Below, piece by piece: positions 1 to 9,323 of a DNA stretch of 64,000 nucleotides. Source of the stretch: Bacteroidaceae bacterium (GTDB taxonomy: Bacteria > Bacteroidota > Bacteroidia > Bacteroidales > Bacteroidaceae). The stretch's first letter is position 1, and each line of letters starts with the position of its first letter. The notes below the pieces were generated by a model. That model had not been told where the DNA came from. It saw only the letters and a list, made by a program, of their open reading frames with translations, and made no database searches. Location: contig JAFZWK010000064.1 in the NCBI GenBank assembly GCA_017617335.1, forward strand, positions 1 to 64,000. The letters are read 5' to 3'. Position numbers and translations under genes: made by a program.

Positions 1-612
1 AAGAAGAAAGCCGAAGCAGAGGCCAAAGCTGCCAAGAAAGCAGAATCTGAAGCTAAGAAAAAAGCAGAGGCAGAAGCTAAGGCTGCCAAGAAAGCTGCTA
101 AGGGCAAAGGAACTACTTCACAAGAAAACATAGAAGAGGGAAATACTGAAGATATAAGCAATCCCCAAACGGAAACCCAGCAAACGGAGGTTCAAACTCA
201 AACCCCATCCGACACAAAGGAAAATATAGAATCCAAAGAGGAAACTACGACTCCAAAGAAAGCGGGACAGGCAACAAAGGCAGAAAAGAAAGCTGAACAG
301 GAAGCAAAGAAGAAAGCCGAAGCAGAGGCCAAAGCTGCCAAGAAAGCAGAATCTGAAGCTAAGAAAAAAGCAGAGGCAGAAGCTAAGGCTGCCAAGAAAG
401 CTGCTAAGGGCAAAGGAACTACTTCCCAAGAAAACATAGAAGGGGGTAATCCTGAAGAGAAAAGCGAGCCCCAAACGGAAACCCAGCAAACGGAGGTTCA
501 AACTCAAACCCCATCCGACACAAAGGAAAATATAGAATCCAAAGAGGAAACTACGACTCCAAAGAAAACTGAACAGGTAACTAAGGCAGAAAAGAAAGCT
601 GAAGAAACTGCT
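1..612 (+). repeat. Two tandem copies of a 306-bp coding repeat
   Basis: The sequence starting at base 1 recurs at base 307 with few differences. The two copies stay in frame, so each unit adds 102 residues. The second copy diverges towards its end, near 560-612. The near identity suggests recent unequal recombination, and more copies may lie upstream of the window. Confidence 0.85.
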
Positions 613-1395
613 GCGAAAGAAGCTAAGAAGGCCGAAGATGCTAAGGCTAAAGCATTGAAGGCAGAAGAAGCAAAACAGGCAAAAGCAGCTAAAGAAGCTG
701 AAAAACGTGCCCTGAAAGAAGAAGCCAAGAAAGCTAACGAGGAAAAGAAGGCTGCTAAGGAAGAGGCAAAGAAGATAGAAGCAAGCAAATCCAAGGCAGA
801 CAAAAAGATGGAAAAGATTGCCAGAAAGGAAGAGGCACAAAAGAAGAAGATTCTGGAAAAGATGAAGAAAGAACAGGAAAAGAATGCTGCCAAAGATGAC
901 AAAAAACCTGTTCAAGAAAGTGCGGAAATAGAGACGGCTGAAAAAGAAGAAAGTGGATTGAAGGACAAAGATACAACAGATACAACAGAAAAGACTCAGA
1001 CTCAAGTTGAAGTTCAAACTGAAACTAAAGATGAGACTTCCCCTGAAGTTAAACAAGTCGAGGACAATTCTTCTGAACCTCCAAAGAATGAGACAAATGA
1101 AGAACGTATAAAAAGAATTATGGAGGCTGCCAAGAAAGACGTAGAGGCAAAGAAAGCAGCTGAGGAAGCTAAGGAAGACGTTACAGAGACATCCGAGACT
1201 GCCAAAAGTTCTAAAATTTCCCAAAAGGCTGAAAAGGCAAGAAAAGCAGCTGAAGCAAAGGCTGCCAAAGAAGCCAAAAAAGCAGAAAAAGCAGAAAGAG
1301 CTGCGGCTGCAAAGAAAGCTCGATTGGAAAAAAGAGCAAAGGCTAACCAGAAATCAAGAGACTCTGACTCGGAAGACAACGAAGATAATGAATAA
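1..1395 (+). CDS. Lys/Ala/Glu-rich repeat protein, 5' end outside the window
   Basis: The frame is open from base 1 to the stop at 1393-1395, giving 464 residues with no start in view, so the gene is 5'-truncated by the window. The protein is almost entirely Lys, Ala and Glu with short Thr/Gln-rich linkers such as TETQQTEVQTQTPS, as expected for a long charged helix or coiled coil. The first 612 bases are two tandem copies of a 306-bp (102-residue) unit; beyond them the pattern degenerates. No catalytic domain is visible. TolA-like, histone H1-like and surface-stalk proteins all share this composition, so function cannot be assigned. It is followed at 71 bp by the oxidoreductase gene on the same strand. 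The reality of the frame is well supported; its role is unknown. Confidence 0.75.
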   Translation, partial: KKKAEAEAKAAKKAESEAKKKAEAEAKAAKKAAKGKGTTSQENIEEGNTEDISNPQTETQQTEVQTQTPSDTKENIESKEETTTPKKAGQATKAEKKAEQEAKKKAEAEAKAAKKAESEAKKKAEAEAKAAKKAAKGKGTTSQENIEGGNPEEKSEPQTETQQTEVQTQTPSDTKENIESKEETTTPKKTEQVTKAEKKAEETAAKEAKKAEDAKAKALKAEEAKQAKAAKEAEKRALKEEAKKANEEKKAAKEEAKKIEASKSKADKKMEKIARKEEAQKKKILEKMKKEQEKNAAKDDKKPVQESAEIETAEKEESGLKDKDTTDTTEKTQTQVEVQTETKDETSPEVKQVEDNSSEPPKNETNEERIKRIMEAAKKDVEAKKAAEEAKEDVTETSETAKSSKISQKAEKARKAAEAKAAKEAKKAEKAERAAAAKKARLEKRAKANQKSRDSDSEDNEDNE

Positions 1396-1466
1396 AAAAA
1401 TATAAACCCTCCTTAATTTAAGGAAAAGTACAGAAAACAAATATACTAACAAAAAACACAAAGGCC

Positions 1467-2771
1467 ATGAATTTAAACAGAAGATCATTTCTGAAAAGGT
1501 CAGCAGCAAGCGCTGCACTATTTACCATCATTCCCCGCAATGTGATGGGTAAGATGGGTGGGGCAAACGACTTCATTGCCCCAAGTGATCAATTGACACG
1601 TGGTATCATCGGTGTAGGCGGTATTGGACGCTCAAACCTTCACTTTGCCAGTGACCAAAACTGTCGACTGGTAGCAGTTTGTGATGTGGACAAAAAGCAT
1701 CTGGACTCTGCCGTTGAAGCTGCCAAGAAGAGCTTCAATGAAGACGTTAAAGCCTACCACGATTTCCGCGAACTGATCCACGATGACAACGTGGATATCG
1801 TACACATCGCAACTCCCTCACACTGGCATGGAATCATGGCCGTGGAGGCTGCCAACGCAGGCAAGGATATCTTCTGCGAGAAACCTATGACACGTACCAT
1901 CGGAGAGGGTAAACGAGTAGAAGAAGCTGTAAAGCGGAATGGCAGAATCTTCCGATTGGACACGTGGTTCCGATTCAAGGATACATTCTACGGTTTGGGA
2001 ACTGACGTGAAACCATTGAAGAAACTTGTGGAAAGCGGATTGTTGGGATGGCCTCTGAAGGTACGCATCTCTGGAGCAACTGGCTTTACTTGGAAGTTCT
2101 ATTGGACAGGTAAAGAAAATCTGGAAGTTCAACCCATTCCTCCCGAACTGGATTACGACTTCTGGCTGGGTCCGGCTCCCTACAAGCCTTACAATGTACA
2201 TCGTACACACCAGACTTTCCGCGGCTATTGGGATTATGATGGTGGTGGACTTGGAGATATGGGACAGCACTACATTGATCCCGTACAGTATCTTCTCGAC
2301 AAAGACGACACGTTCCCAGTAAAGGTAGAAGTAGACGCTCCTCAACAGCATCCTGATGCAGTAGGTATTTGGCGCAAGATTACCTACACTTATGAGGATG
2401 GTTGCCAGATTATCCTGGAAGGAGAAGGCTACGAGAGTCAGGGCAAGGTTCCTTACATCGAAGGTCCTAAGGGCAAGGTTTACAAAGGATTTGAGTGTAC
2501 CATACCCAATATCCAAGAGGTGATTAACGAACTTCCTGATCCTGCACCCCGCAACACAGATTATCTGGAATGTGTACGTACACGCCGCCAGTTCGCTCTC
2601 AATGAATCCAACGGTCATCACAGCGCAACCATCGTGAATATGGGTGTTTGTGCACTGCGTTTGAACCGTACATTGAACTTCGATCCCCAGACACAACTCT
2701 TCATTAATGACGAAGCTGCTAATCGACTGGTGAACCAGCCTATGCGTGGCGAATGGGGTAAGTACATTTAA
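1467..2771 (+). CDS. Tat-exported Gfo/Idh/MocA family oxidoreductase
   Basis: This 434-residue protein starts with a twin-arginine signal (RRSFLKRSAAS, residues 5-15), so it is probably exported folded with its cofactor. A Rossmann NAD(P)-binding motif GVGGIG lies at residues 49-54 and the family EKP motif at 138-140. The C-terminal half has the family-typical GDMGQHYIDPVQYLL. Relatives act on sugars or cyclic polyols, often oxidising a hydroxyl group. It sits 24 bp upstream of a DUF1080 protein, a domain linked to 3-keto-disaccharide hydrolysis, so the two may handle an oxidised disaccharide together in the periplasm. The exact substrate cannot be read from the sequence. Confidence 0.9.
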   Translation: MNLNRRSFLKRSAASAALFTIIPRNVMGKMGGANDFIAPSDQLTRGIIGVGGIGRSNLHFASDQNCRLVAVCDVDKKHLDSAVEAAKKSFNEDVKAYHDFRELIHDDNVDIVHIATPSHWHGIMAVEAANAGKDIFCEKPMTRTIGEGKRVEEAVKRNGRIFRLDTWFRFKDTFYGLGTDVKPLKKLVESGLLGWPLKVRISGATGFTWKFYWTGKENLEVQPIPPELDYDFWLGPAPYKPYNVHRTHQTFRGYWDYDGGGLGDMGQHYIDPVQYLLDKDDTFPVKVEVDAPQQHPDAVGIWRKITYTYEDGCQIILEGEGYESQGKVPYIEGPKGKVYKGFECTIPNIQEVINELPDPAPRNTDYLECVRTRRQFALNESNGHHSATIVNMGVCALRLNRTLNFDPQTQLFINDEAANRLVNQPMRGEWGKYI

Positions 2772-2795
2772 TCTAATGCAAAAAAGATAAGTAAA

Positions 2796-5210
2796 ATGAA
2801 AAAGACATTCAACATCATATTGACTGCCATCTTGATGATGGTTGTCATGCTGCCCATTAACGCACAAGATGGAAGACAGAGAACTCCTGAGACAATTGTG
2901 GAGGATGTATTGGCTCAAATGCCTACTCAGAATCAAACTGATTTCAATCGCGAAATGGGGTATTTGGCTCAATCAGCCCCCAAGTCCATTGAATTATTGG
3001 CAGGTATGCTACAAGTTGCTGAGAAACACAGCAACAACTTGATAGAATACGCTATTAGCGGTGTGACTGCTTATGCCTCGACCAATCCGACCTACCGCAA
3101 CGCTGTTCGCAATGGTCTAAACAAAGCCATCGAAACTGCAGTAGATGCTACAGCCAAAGATTTCCTGAAACAGCAACTGCGATTGGTAGGAAACGAAGAA
3201 GATGCGAAAGTGACATACACAGAACACGAGGGTGCAGCTCCTTATGCTGCTGCTTATGACAAGCTGAAGAGTTTGGGTGAGAACGCAGGCAATGAGGTTG
3301 TGAAGGCATTAAAAAGCAAGGATCATGCTTACCGCATGCAAGCCCTGAAGTTTGCTACCGACTATAATCTGGTGAATGACAATCTGGTTAAGAATGTTGT
3401 GAAGAAGTACAATTCATGCAACAATGAAGGCAAGATTGACATTTTAAATTGGTTAGGCGATAACAAAGTGGTAAGCCAAAAGGATTTCTTGAAGAAAGTC
3501 ATCAAGAAAGGTGGTGCACCAGCCAGTGCCGCCATTGAGGCTTTGGGGCGCATCGGAGGAAACGATGTTGCTGATGAACTGATTGCTCTGCTGGGCAAAG
3601 AGAATAGCGATGATGCCTTCACAGCCCTCAAGAGTTATCGCGGCGATCTGAACGAGAAAGTAAAGAATGCATTGAGTAAGAGTATAACGGATGGAAATGC
3701 TACTGCCAACTTGGATCCTCTGCTGAAACTGGCTTTCGAACGTCGTCTGAGGGGCGCATCGGAGGAAGTCTTTGAAATAAATGACAAAGGCTTAAGCAAG
3801 GAAGCTCTGAAAACACTTTCTGGTGTAGTTAGTCCAAAAGATGTGAGCCGCGTTGCTGATAAACTGGATAAGTGTCCAAATGATTTGATTTCCGATTACC
3901 AGAATATCCTGACCAGTTGCGTGAAGTCTCAAGAGGCAAAGAAGCAATATGAAACCATCAGTTCCGCCATTAAGCAAGCTAGTAATAAGGAACGTTTCTA
4001 TTCTGTATTGGGAGCCACTAACACCGACGAATCTGTAGATGAGTTGAAGAATATCTATGAGAGCACAAAGAATGCAGATGCATTGAAAGCATTGACACAG
4101 AGCACCAACTACAAGGCTGCTACTACTCTGCTGGAGGCTGCAAAGGCTGGAAATGAGTCAGCATTGAATAGCTACGTGAAACTGGTGAATGCCAATGAAA
4201 CCAGCAATGATCGCAAGTATACTCGCCTGAGCGAGGCCTTGAATTATGCAAAAAGCAGTGATATGAAAAAGACTATCATCACTAGTCTTGGCAACACCCC
4301 CAACCGCAACTCATTCCTGCTGGTTGGCAAGTATCTCGACGACAAGGATTGCGGTTATACAGCTGCTGCTGCAGAGAAGAACATCGTAAGCAAGACAGAA
4401 GAGGATATTGAATATGAAGTGATGCAAACCAATTTGACGAAAGCCATGGGAATCTACAAGAATCATGGTACGGCAGATGATGGTTATGCTGTGGATGAAA
4501 TCAAAAAGATGCTGACCGAATTGGAACCTGTCACCCCCTTCGTCCTCTCTGATGAGGAGAAGAAGGAAGGATTCGAATTGCTGTTCGACGGAACTAATCT
4601 GGACAACTTCGTAGGCAACAAGGTAAGCTATATTCCCATCAATGGTTGCATCAACGTAACAGCCAACTATGGTAATGAGAGCAATCTATACACAAAGAAG
4701 GAGTACCGCAATTTCGTCTTCCGCTTCGAGTTCTGCTTCCTGCGCTCAGGTGTAAACAATGGTGTTGGTGTCCGCACTCCTATGGGTGTAGATGCTGCTT
4801 ACGATGGTATGTGCGAGGTGCAGATTTTGGATCACGATGCCCCCATCTATGCAGGGCTACGTGAGTATCAGGTTCACGGATCTGTTTATGGTGTGATCCC
4901 CGCCAAGCGCATTAAGCACAAGCCATTAGGCGAATGGGGTGAAGAAGAAATCCGTGTGGAGGGAAACCATATCAAGGTAACTGTGAATGGCGAAGTTATC
5001 GTAGACGGTGACATCAAGGAAGCCTGTCAAGGTCACAATGTGGCTCCAGATGGAAGTGACAACAATCCATACACCGTAGATCATCGCAACCATCCTGGCA
5101 TGTTCAACAAGACAGGTCACATCGGTTTCTTGGGTCATGGTGCAGGTTTGAAGTTCCGCAATGTCAGAGTTCTTGATTTGGACAAGAAGACCAGCAAGAA
5201 GAAAAAGTAA
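2796..5210 (+). CDS. Secreted HEAT-repeat protein with C-terminal DUF1080 (3-keto-disaccharide hydrolase-like) domain
   Basis: The protein has 804 residues. A signal peptide covers about residues 1-24 (ends MLPINAQ). Residues ~40-560 are helical repeats of HEAT/armadillo type, for example the GGAPASAAIEALGRIGG segment. From ~585 to 795 there is a DUF1080 (concanavalin-like jelly-roll) domain starting GFELLFDGTNLDNF. That family includes 3-keto-glucoside hydrolases. The C-terminus is Lys-rich. The gene is probably co-transcribed with the Gfo/Idh/MocA gene 24 bp upstream, which could supply keto-sugar substrates (inference). Transcription probably ends at the hairpin 36 bp downstream. Confidence 0.85.
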   Translation: MKKTFNIILTAILMMVVMLPINAQDGRQRTPETIVEDVLAQMPTQNQTDFNREMGYLAQSAPKSIELLAGMLQVAEKHSNNLIEYAISGVTAYASTNPTYRNAVRNGLNKAIETAVDATAKDFLKQQLRLVGNEEDAKVTYTEHEGAAPYAAAYDKLKSLGENAGNEVVKALKSKDHAYRMQALKFATDYNLVNDNLVKNVVKKYNSCNNEGKIDILNWLGDNKVVSQKDFLKKVIKKGGAPASAAIEALGRIGGNDVADELIALLGKENSDDAFTALKSYRGDLNEKVKNALSKSITDGNATANLDPLLKLAFERRLRGASEEVFEINDKGLSKEALKTLSGVVSPKDVSRVADKLDKCPNDLISDYQNILTSCVKSQEAKKQYETISSAIKQASNKERFYSVLGATNTDESVDELKNIYESTKNADALKALTQSTNYKAATTLLEAAKAGNESALNSYVKLVNANETSNDRKYTRLSEALNYAKSSDMKKTIITSLGNTPNRNSFLLVGKYLDDKDCGYTAAAAEKNIVSKTEEDIEYEVMQTNLTKAMGIYKNHGTADDGYAVDEIKKMLTELEPVTPFVLSDEEKKEGFELLFDGTNLDNFVGNKVSYIPINGCINVTANYGNESNLYTKKEYRNFVFRFEFCFLRSGVNNGVGVRTPMGVDAAYDGMCEVQILDHDAPIYAGLREYQVHGSVYGVIPAKRIKHKPLGEWGEEEIRVEGNHIKVTVNGEVIVDGDIKEACQGHNVAPDGSDNNPYTVDHRNHPGMFNKTGHIGFLGHGAGLKFRNVRVLDLDKKTSKKKK

Positions 5211-5245
5211 AACTTTCTATCCCCCCAAGGGAGATAATGATACAG

Positions 5246-5286
5246 AACGAGCAAGAGCAGAGGGGTTCCCTCTGCTCTTGCTCGTT
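5246..5286. terminator. Strong perfect hairpin between convergent genes
   Basis: Two 19-nt arms, 5246-5264 and 5268-5286, are perfectly complementary around a 3-nt loop. The hairpin lies between the stop of the DUF1080 gene (+) and the stop of the blaR1-like gene (-), the place for a bidirectional terminator. It lacks a long U-tract, so rho-independent termination is likely rather than certain. Confidence 0.75.
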
Positions 5287-5317
5287 TAAGAAAACTTAGA
5301 AGAGATTTATCGATAGC

Positions 5318-7015
5318 TTATTGATGAACGAACTTGTAGTTTGTCACTCCGTTTTCGCTCATCAAGCGTTTAATGCGGTTGATGTGCTCCTGTGGAACAC
5401 CCTTGCAAACGTTGATGCGAACGCTGTGGTCTTTGCGGATTGCTACCTCCTTTAAATGAACACTGATGTCATCCACATCCCATTTCCACGAACAAATAGT
5501 GTAGTTCTTCCAGCTAAAGCCATCAAAGTTGCCGCGTCTCTCCCAGATGCTTGTCTTTGCCCCGCTGTCTTTCGGAGGAGTTCCCGTAAGAAGAATGGTC
5601 AGTTCTGGGTCGATGTTGCCTTTTACGTCAGCAGGAATCTGAACAGGCTTCGTGATAAGATTGACTGAATGATTCTTTAGGGAGACCTCCACTTTTTTCA
5701 GAGCCGAAGCAGGCATGTCGGGCAGGTTGTTGACGTCAAGTTCTTTGCCGTCGAGCATAACCTTATAGTACTTTGTATGAAACGCCCAGGGATAGCGGCA
5801 GTCAGGATGCTCCTCGATATATGAGTCTTCGTCCCTTACCACCCAAGTGCCTTTGAGCCAATACACTACGATTGCAGGGCCATGCTTCTTGATGAAATCC
5901 TTAGCGTCCGCTCTCGGGATAAAGGCATTCAGCATCTTCTTTCCGGAGAAGCCCTTCACTTCATCGGTCATAACGAGTCCCATCCCAGGCACAGCCACCG
6001 TGACGGGCCCCGTGTCTTGTACTTCGTTATTATCTTCGAGAGCATGCAAAGCAGTCCTCTCCCCCTCGGAGGAGTTGGAGGGGGGCGAAGCTGGTTTAGC
6101 AAAAGCTACAAGTGCCAGCGCCATCAATGCAGGCAGTACGGCAACCTTAGCCATCTGCCAGCGGTTGGAATTTTTCTTATGCATCATAATGATTCTTTTT
6201 TTAAGTGAGCCGTGATTCAAACTGTTGGCAAGAGTCTGCAGCCGATTGCCTACCGCCTTCGTCACAAGTAAAAGTTGATATGTTTTTGCATCGATGTCAA
6301 GATTAAGAACAGCATTATCTGCTTCGTATTCGTGAACTGCTTTCAGGTCACGCCCTAAAAGATAGACAAAGGGATTGAACCATTGCACAGCCTTTACTAC
6401 CTCCAGGAGCAGGAGGTCCCACGTGTGGCCAAGCCTGATGTGAGCCTGCTCATGTGCCAGTATAGGCTCTCGCAAATGCTCGTAATCCCTTACATTTATA
6501 ATTATATAATGTAGGAAACTGTAGGGGGCGAAGTCGCCACCACGAATGATAACAGTGTTGCCAAACTCGTCTTTCGTATGTATTCCACCCTTCTGCTCTT
6601 GCCAAAGTCGAATTATCTGCACGAACAAGATAGCAAGAGAAATCAGTAGGCCAACAAGATAGAGAACCCATACAACTTTCGACACATTGATGCTGTACGA
6701 TGAAACTTGCGATGTTTCTTCTATCAGAGGTTGAACTTCCTGAAGAGGCGAAAAACTTCTTTCCTCACTTTGAGTTGCTCCAACGATATCTTCGCTTTCT
6801 GTTCTCTCTTCAAAAAGTGGAGCAGATATTTCCTCATAGGTAAGGAAACTGGGCTTTTTCATGCTCAGTTGTACTATTGGCAGCAGCAATGAAGCCACAA
6901 GTGCGCTAAGCAGGCAAAGGCGATTGAGACGATGGTAGGTCTCGCGACTCAGCAGGAGGGCGAAACAACCATACAAGGCGGTCAGTAGCAGGGCGGACTT
7001 AATGAGATATATCAT
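5318..7015 (-). CDS. BlaR1/MecR1-like M56 membrane metallopeptidase
   Basis: This 565-residue membrane protein has N-terminal membrane helices (~1-50), another near 111-137, and one near 290-310 after the peptidase domain. The zinc site is HEQAH at residues 188-192 with the probable third ligand E231 in HEYEAD. This is the gluzincin signature of the M56 (BlaR1) family, which cleaves a BlaI-type repressor after sensing a signal. The C-terminal ~250 residues do not look like the penicillin-binding sensor of classical BlaR1, so the ligand is probably not a beta-lactam. The blaI-like gene lies 126 bp upstream in the same orientation. No beta-lactamase gene is nearby. Confidence 0.88.
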   Translation of the reverse strand: MIYLIKSALLLTALYGCFALLLSRETYHRLNRLCLLSALVASLLLPIVQLSMKKPSFLTYEEISAPLFEERTESEDIVGATQSEERSFSPLQEVQPLIEETSQVSSYSINVSKVVWVLYLVGLLISLAILFVQIIRLWQEQKGGIHTKDEFGNTVIIRGGDFAPYSFLHYIIINVRDYEHLREPILAHEQAHIRLGHTWDLLLLEVVKAVQWFNPFVYLLGRDLKAVHEYEADNAVLNLDIDAKTYQLLLVTKAVGNRLQTLANSLNHGSLKKRIIMMHKKNSNRWQMAKVAVLPALMALALVAFAKPASPPSNSSEGERTALHALEDNNEVQDTGPVTVAVPGMGLVMTDEVKGFSGKKMLNAFIPRADAKDFIKKHGPAIVVYWLKGTWVVRDEDSYIEEHPDCRYPWAFHTKYYKVMLDGKELDVNNLPDMPASALKKVEVSLKNHSVNLITKPVQIPADVKGNIDPELTILLTGTPPKDSGAKTSIWERRGNFDGFSWKNYTICSWKWDVDDISVHLKEVAIRKDHSVRINVCKGVPQEHINRIKRLMSENGVTNYKFVHQ

Positions 7016-7141
7016 ATTGCTGTCTTTTTACGAACGATTCTTTCTTAGAAAACTCCCACGGTCTTCCCAGATGGTGGGAGTGGGCTCGAGCAAATCACTT
7101 ATTAACTCTAATTGAAATATCATGAGAAATAACTATTAGTT

Positions 7142-7528
7142 TCAACCTTGTTTCTCTATCATCTCCAGTATCTCATGCAGGTCCTCATCGCTGAGTTCCT
7201 CGTTTTGGATAAGGAACGAAAAGAGGGCTTTAGCAGAGTTCCTGAAGAGAGAGTCCTTTACATCGTTCACGACATGAGTAATGTATTTCTCGCGCGAAAG
7301 CATGGGCGAGAAGAAAAAGGTGCGTCCAGTCATCTCCTTGCGCTTGTGCTCCACATAACCCTTAGCTTCCAGAATCTTCAGAAATGTAGCAACGGTCGTA
7401 TAGGCTGGACGAGGCTCGGCATATCGCTCAACAATTTCGTTCACCGTAAGGGCGAGGGACGAATCCCACAGGACATTCATCACTTCCAACTCTGCGCGTG
7501 TAAGCGGTTTCATCGTTTTCTTCTCCAT
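7142..7528 (-). CDS. BlaI/MecI-type winged-helix repressor
   Basis: I place the start at 7528, giving 128 residues from MEKKTMKPLTRAELEVM, because BlaI relatives begin close to this motif. In-frame starts at 7549 and 7582 would only add a basic tail. The winged helix covers about residues 5-80 (LTRAELEVMNVLWD, then YTTVATFLKILEAKGYV). The C-terminal dimerisation helices follow (ALFSFLIQNEELSDEDLHEIL). In the family, the paired M56 protease inactivates the repressor and releases the operon. The first gene of the pair is this one; the regulated targets cannot be identified here. Confidence 0.88.
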   Translation of the reverse strand: MEKKTMKPLTRAELEVMNVLWDSSLALTVNEIVERYAEPRPAYTTVATFLKILEAKGYVEHKRKEMTGRTFFFSPMLSREKYITHVVNDVKDSLFRNSAKALFSFLIQNEELSDEDLHEILEMIEKQG

Positions 7529-7824
7529 CTCAATCTTTGGTTTTCTCATCGCAAAATTACGAACCCAACTCTTTGCCCTCAAGAAAAAGAATGAAAAAAG
7601 AGGAAGAACAAACGATTTTTTAACATTTTCATTTAGTTCTGACCAATCATTTATTAGTAGTTAACAAAGTAAAATCGACATGAAAGTCTCAGAAACCCTT
7701 CAACCCTGCCCTCTCATCTTTTTCTCACACAAACCTCATCCACTCCTCTCAAAACGCCAAAAACCACGTCTTCTTTACCAAGACTTGAAGGCACAAGAAA
7801 TCCCACATGTTGGACTTCAAATTT

Positions 7825-7878
7825 CAACGTGTTGTCTTTATAAAGTTAACGTGTTGTCTTTGCGGTTTCAACGTGTTC
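7825..7878. repeat. 22-nt-period CAACRYGTTG array, copy 1
   Basis: Three units start at 7825, 7847 and 7869, exactly 22 nt apart: CAACGTGTTG, TAACGTGTTG and CAACGTGTTC. The first two are followed by a TCTTT spacer. A looser match lies at 7804. The array adjoins the duplicated methyltransferase 3' end. The interval 7583-7824, upstream of the blaI-like gene, holds no convincing gene. Confidence 0.85.
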
Positions 7879-8295
7879 CCTTTTTCAACTTCACATTTTG
7901 ATTGATAACAGGTAAGCTAAGTATAGGATAAAGCTGACTATTGGAGTCCTGCCAAACTAAAGGGAGTTGTGTAGGTGGTGCGGATTCGCCACTGTTCAGG
8001 ATAAAGGTTGTTGATGCGGTTTCCTACGCATTTGCCTGGACCTAAAACATACCCTTTATAACATAGCAAAACCATTCCTCGTGGAGCAGGAACACGAACG
8101 GCCTCGCGTCTCAAGTAACTCAGCGCCTGGGTATAACTAAGCTCTACATGGGCCATATCAGGTTCCACAGAAAAGGCTTGCGGCAAAACATGCAAAGAAC
8201 GAAACTTTGCATCCAAGCCCTTCACCTCATCTGAGGAAACGCCCAACGAAGGGAGTTCCTCCACGTCACGAGGAACAGACTGAATGGCAGCACAA
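7847..8295. repeat. Left copy of a 449-bp direct duplication (methyltransferase 3' end plus array)
   Basis: Bases 7847-8295 match 9346-9794 at a constant offset of 1499 with only scattered substitutions. The match starts inside the 22-nt array and ends abruptly at 8295/9794. The copy contains the last ~120 codons of the methyltransferase gene. The two copies flank the orphan gene at 8330-9088. Confidence 0.9.
7938..8295 (-). pseudogene. Fragment of rRNA methyltransferase C-terminus
   Basis: The frame encodes a close copy of the C-terminal ~119 residues of the protein at 9437-10630, from the CAAIQSVPRD region to the final FSLAGLQ. It lacks the SAM-binding domain and the catalytic cysteine, so it cannot be a methyltransferase. 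Differences from the intact copy are mostly conservative, for example DEVKGLDAKF against DEMRGFDAKF, so the frame has stayed open. Homology stops at 8295, where unrelated sequence begins. It is best read as a truncated duplicate. Expression of a small RNA-binding domain from an upstream start is possible but unproven. Confidence 0.8.
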
Positions 8296-8329
8296 CAATC
8301 AAGTGGGAGGAGAATGAAAATTTTTCCTC

Positions 8330-9088
8330 CTATTTATTTTTATTCATTGTAGCCATAAAGATTAAGGCATAAGCGAAACTGCAACCAATAAGAATCGGAT
8401 TGATTCCCTTGTTATAGTATTTTTTCCAAGCTTGTTTCTTCAACTCCGCAACAGTCTTGTTTCCAAGCATGTCTTTTGCCATATCCCTCCATAAGTTCTC
8501 AAATTCATTACCGAATCTCTCTGAAAGGAACAGATACAAGGCAGATTTCTCGTAACAGCTGAAAACGTTGTTCTTAATGAGATCATCATATAGTCTCATC
8601 CTGTCCAGTTCCTCGTATGCCGTTATAGTAAATTCTCGTGTAAACAGGGAGTCTGTAGCACAATACCAATTATCCTTCCGTTCAGCAACCTTTATTGTCT
8701 CACTATTCAACTTATGCCCAATGCGCAATGAGACCATCGCAAGAAAGGCAAGAAAGCCATAGTCAAGCGTCTGTTTATTTTGTTCCCTACTTTCTGAAAG
8801 ATTATTCACAAAAGCATCATAGGTATCTTTGGCATCAAAAAGAACCTGCCTTACCTTCTTCTCTAAATAGGAAGCAGAATTCATAGTTATCGTACTGTCG
8901 ACCCATTCTCTGAAGACAGTGGTTCCACAGACACAACACGTTTCAAATGCGATGATGCCTCTATGTGCCTCCTCCTCTATCTCTGAAGCATTTTCGCTTT
9001 TGGCTAATGCCAGGCAATATGAAGCATAAGCCTTGCTTTCATTCTCAATGGAATAAATGTCATTCCAGAAGTCTTTTATCATATCCAT
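8330..9088 (-). CDS. Orphan protein with a C-terminal membrane helix, between direct repeats
   Basis: I do not recognise this 252-residue protein. It is mostly acidic and helical, with a Cys pair (FETCCVCG) near residue 50. A single hydrophobic segment close to the C-terminus (PILIGCSFAYALIFMAT) precedes a short Asn/Lys tail, as in a tail-anchored protein. Low-G+C wording and many Asn, Lys and Ser residues set it apart from its neighbours by eye. It lies between the two copies of the methyltransferase 3' end, which suggests it arrived with the duplication. A TATTTTTG promoter box lies at 9167-9174. Confidence 0.7.
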   Translation of the reverse strand: MDMIKDFWNDIYSIENESKAYASYCLALAKSENASEIEEEAHRGIIAFETCCVCGTTVFREWVDSTITMNSASYLEKKVRQVLFDAKDTYDAFVNNLSESREQNKQTLDYGFLAFLAMVSLRIGHKLNSETIKVAERKDNWYCATDSLFTREFTITAYEELDRMRLYDDLIKNNVFSCYEKSALYLFLSERFGNEFENLWRDMAKDMLGNKTVAELKKQAWKKYYNKGINPILIGCSFAYALIFMATMNKNK

Positions 9089-9166
9089 TAACGACCCGTT
9101 GGTTTATATTATCCGGTTCTTTGTTATTCATCTCGTACACAAATCTGTTTCTTGAGCATTTGAGTG

Positions 9167-9174
9167 CAAAAATA
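9167..9174 (-). promoter_or_regulatory. Bacteroidetes -7 box for the orphan gene
   Basis: The minus strand reads TATTTTTG, a full match to TAnnTTTG. It would give a leader of about 70 nt before the start at 9088. No clear -33 element is seen. Confidence 0.5.
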
Positions 9175-9323
9175 CAAAAAATGAATGAAAAAAAAAGGAC
9201 TCCCCCTCAGAAAGTGTTGAAAGATTTGATTGTAGGATGCAGACAAAACGTCACAGAAATATCCTCCCACAAGCCGAACGAACAAACAGTTGAACAAATG
9301 TTTCAAGCAAAGACGTATAATTG

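Noticed and set aside
118..1224. A 368-residue antisense frame opposite the Lys/Ala/Glu-rich gene
   Set aside because: It is low-complexity Phe/Leu/Ser/Cys sequence, a by-product of the repetitive coding strand.
1818..2972. A 384-residue frame opposite the oxidoreductase gene
   Set aside because: The plus-strand gene is clear and the antisense frame has no recognisable domain.
7052..7081. A terminator between the blaI- and blaR1-like genes
   Set aside because: The 8-bp stem (ACTCCCAC/GTGGGAGT) has a 14-nt loop and no U-tract on the minus strand.
5318..7528. A beta-lactam resistance locus
   Set aside because: No beta-lactamase is present and the M56 protein lacks a PBP-like sensor.
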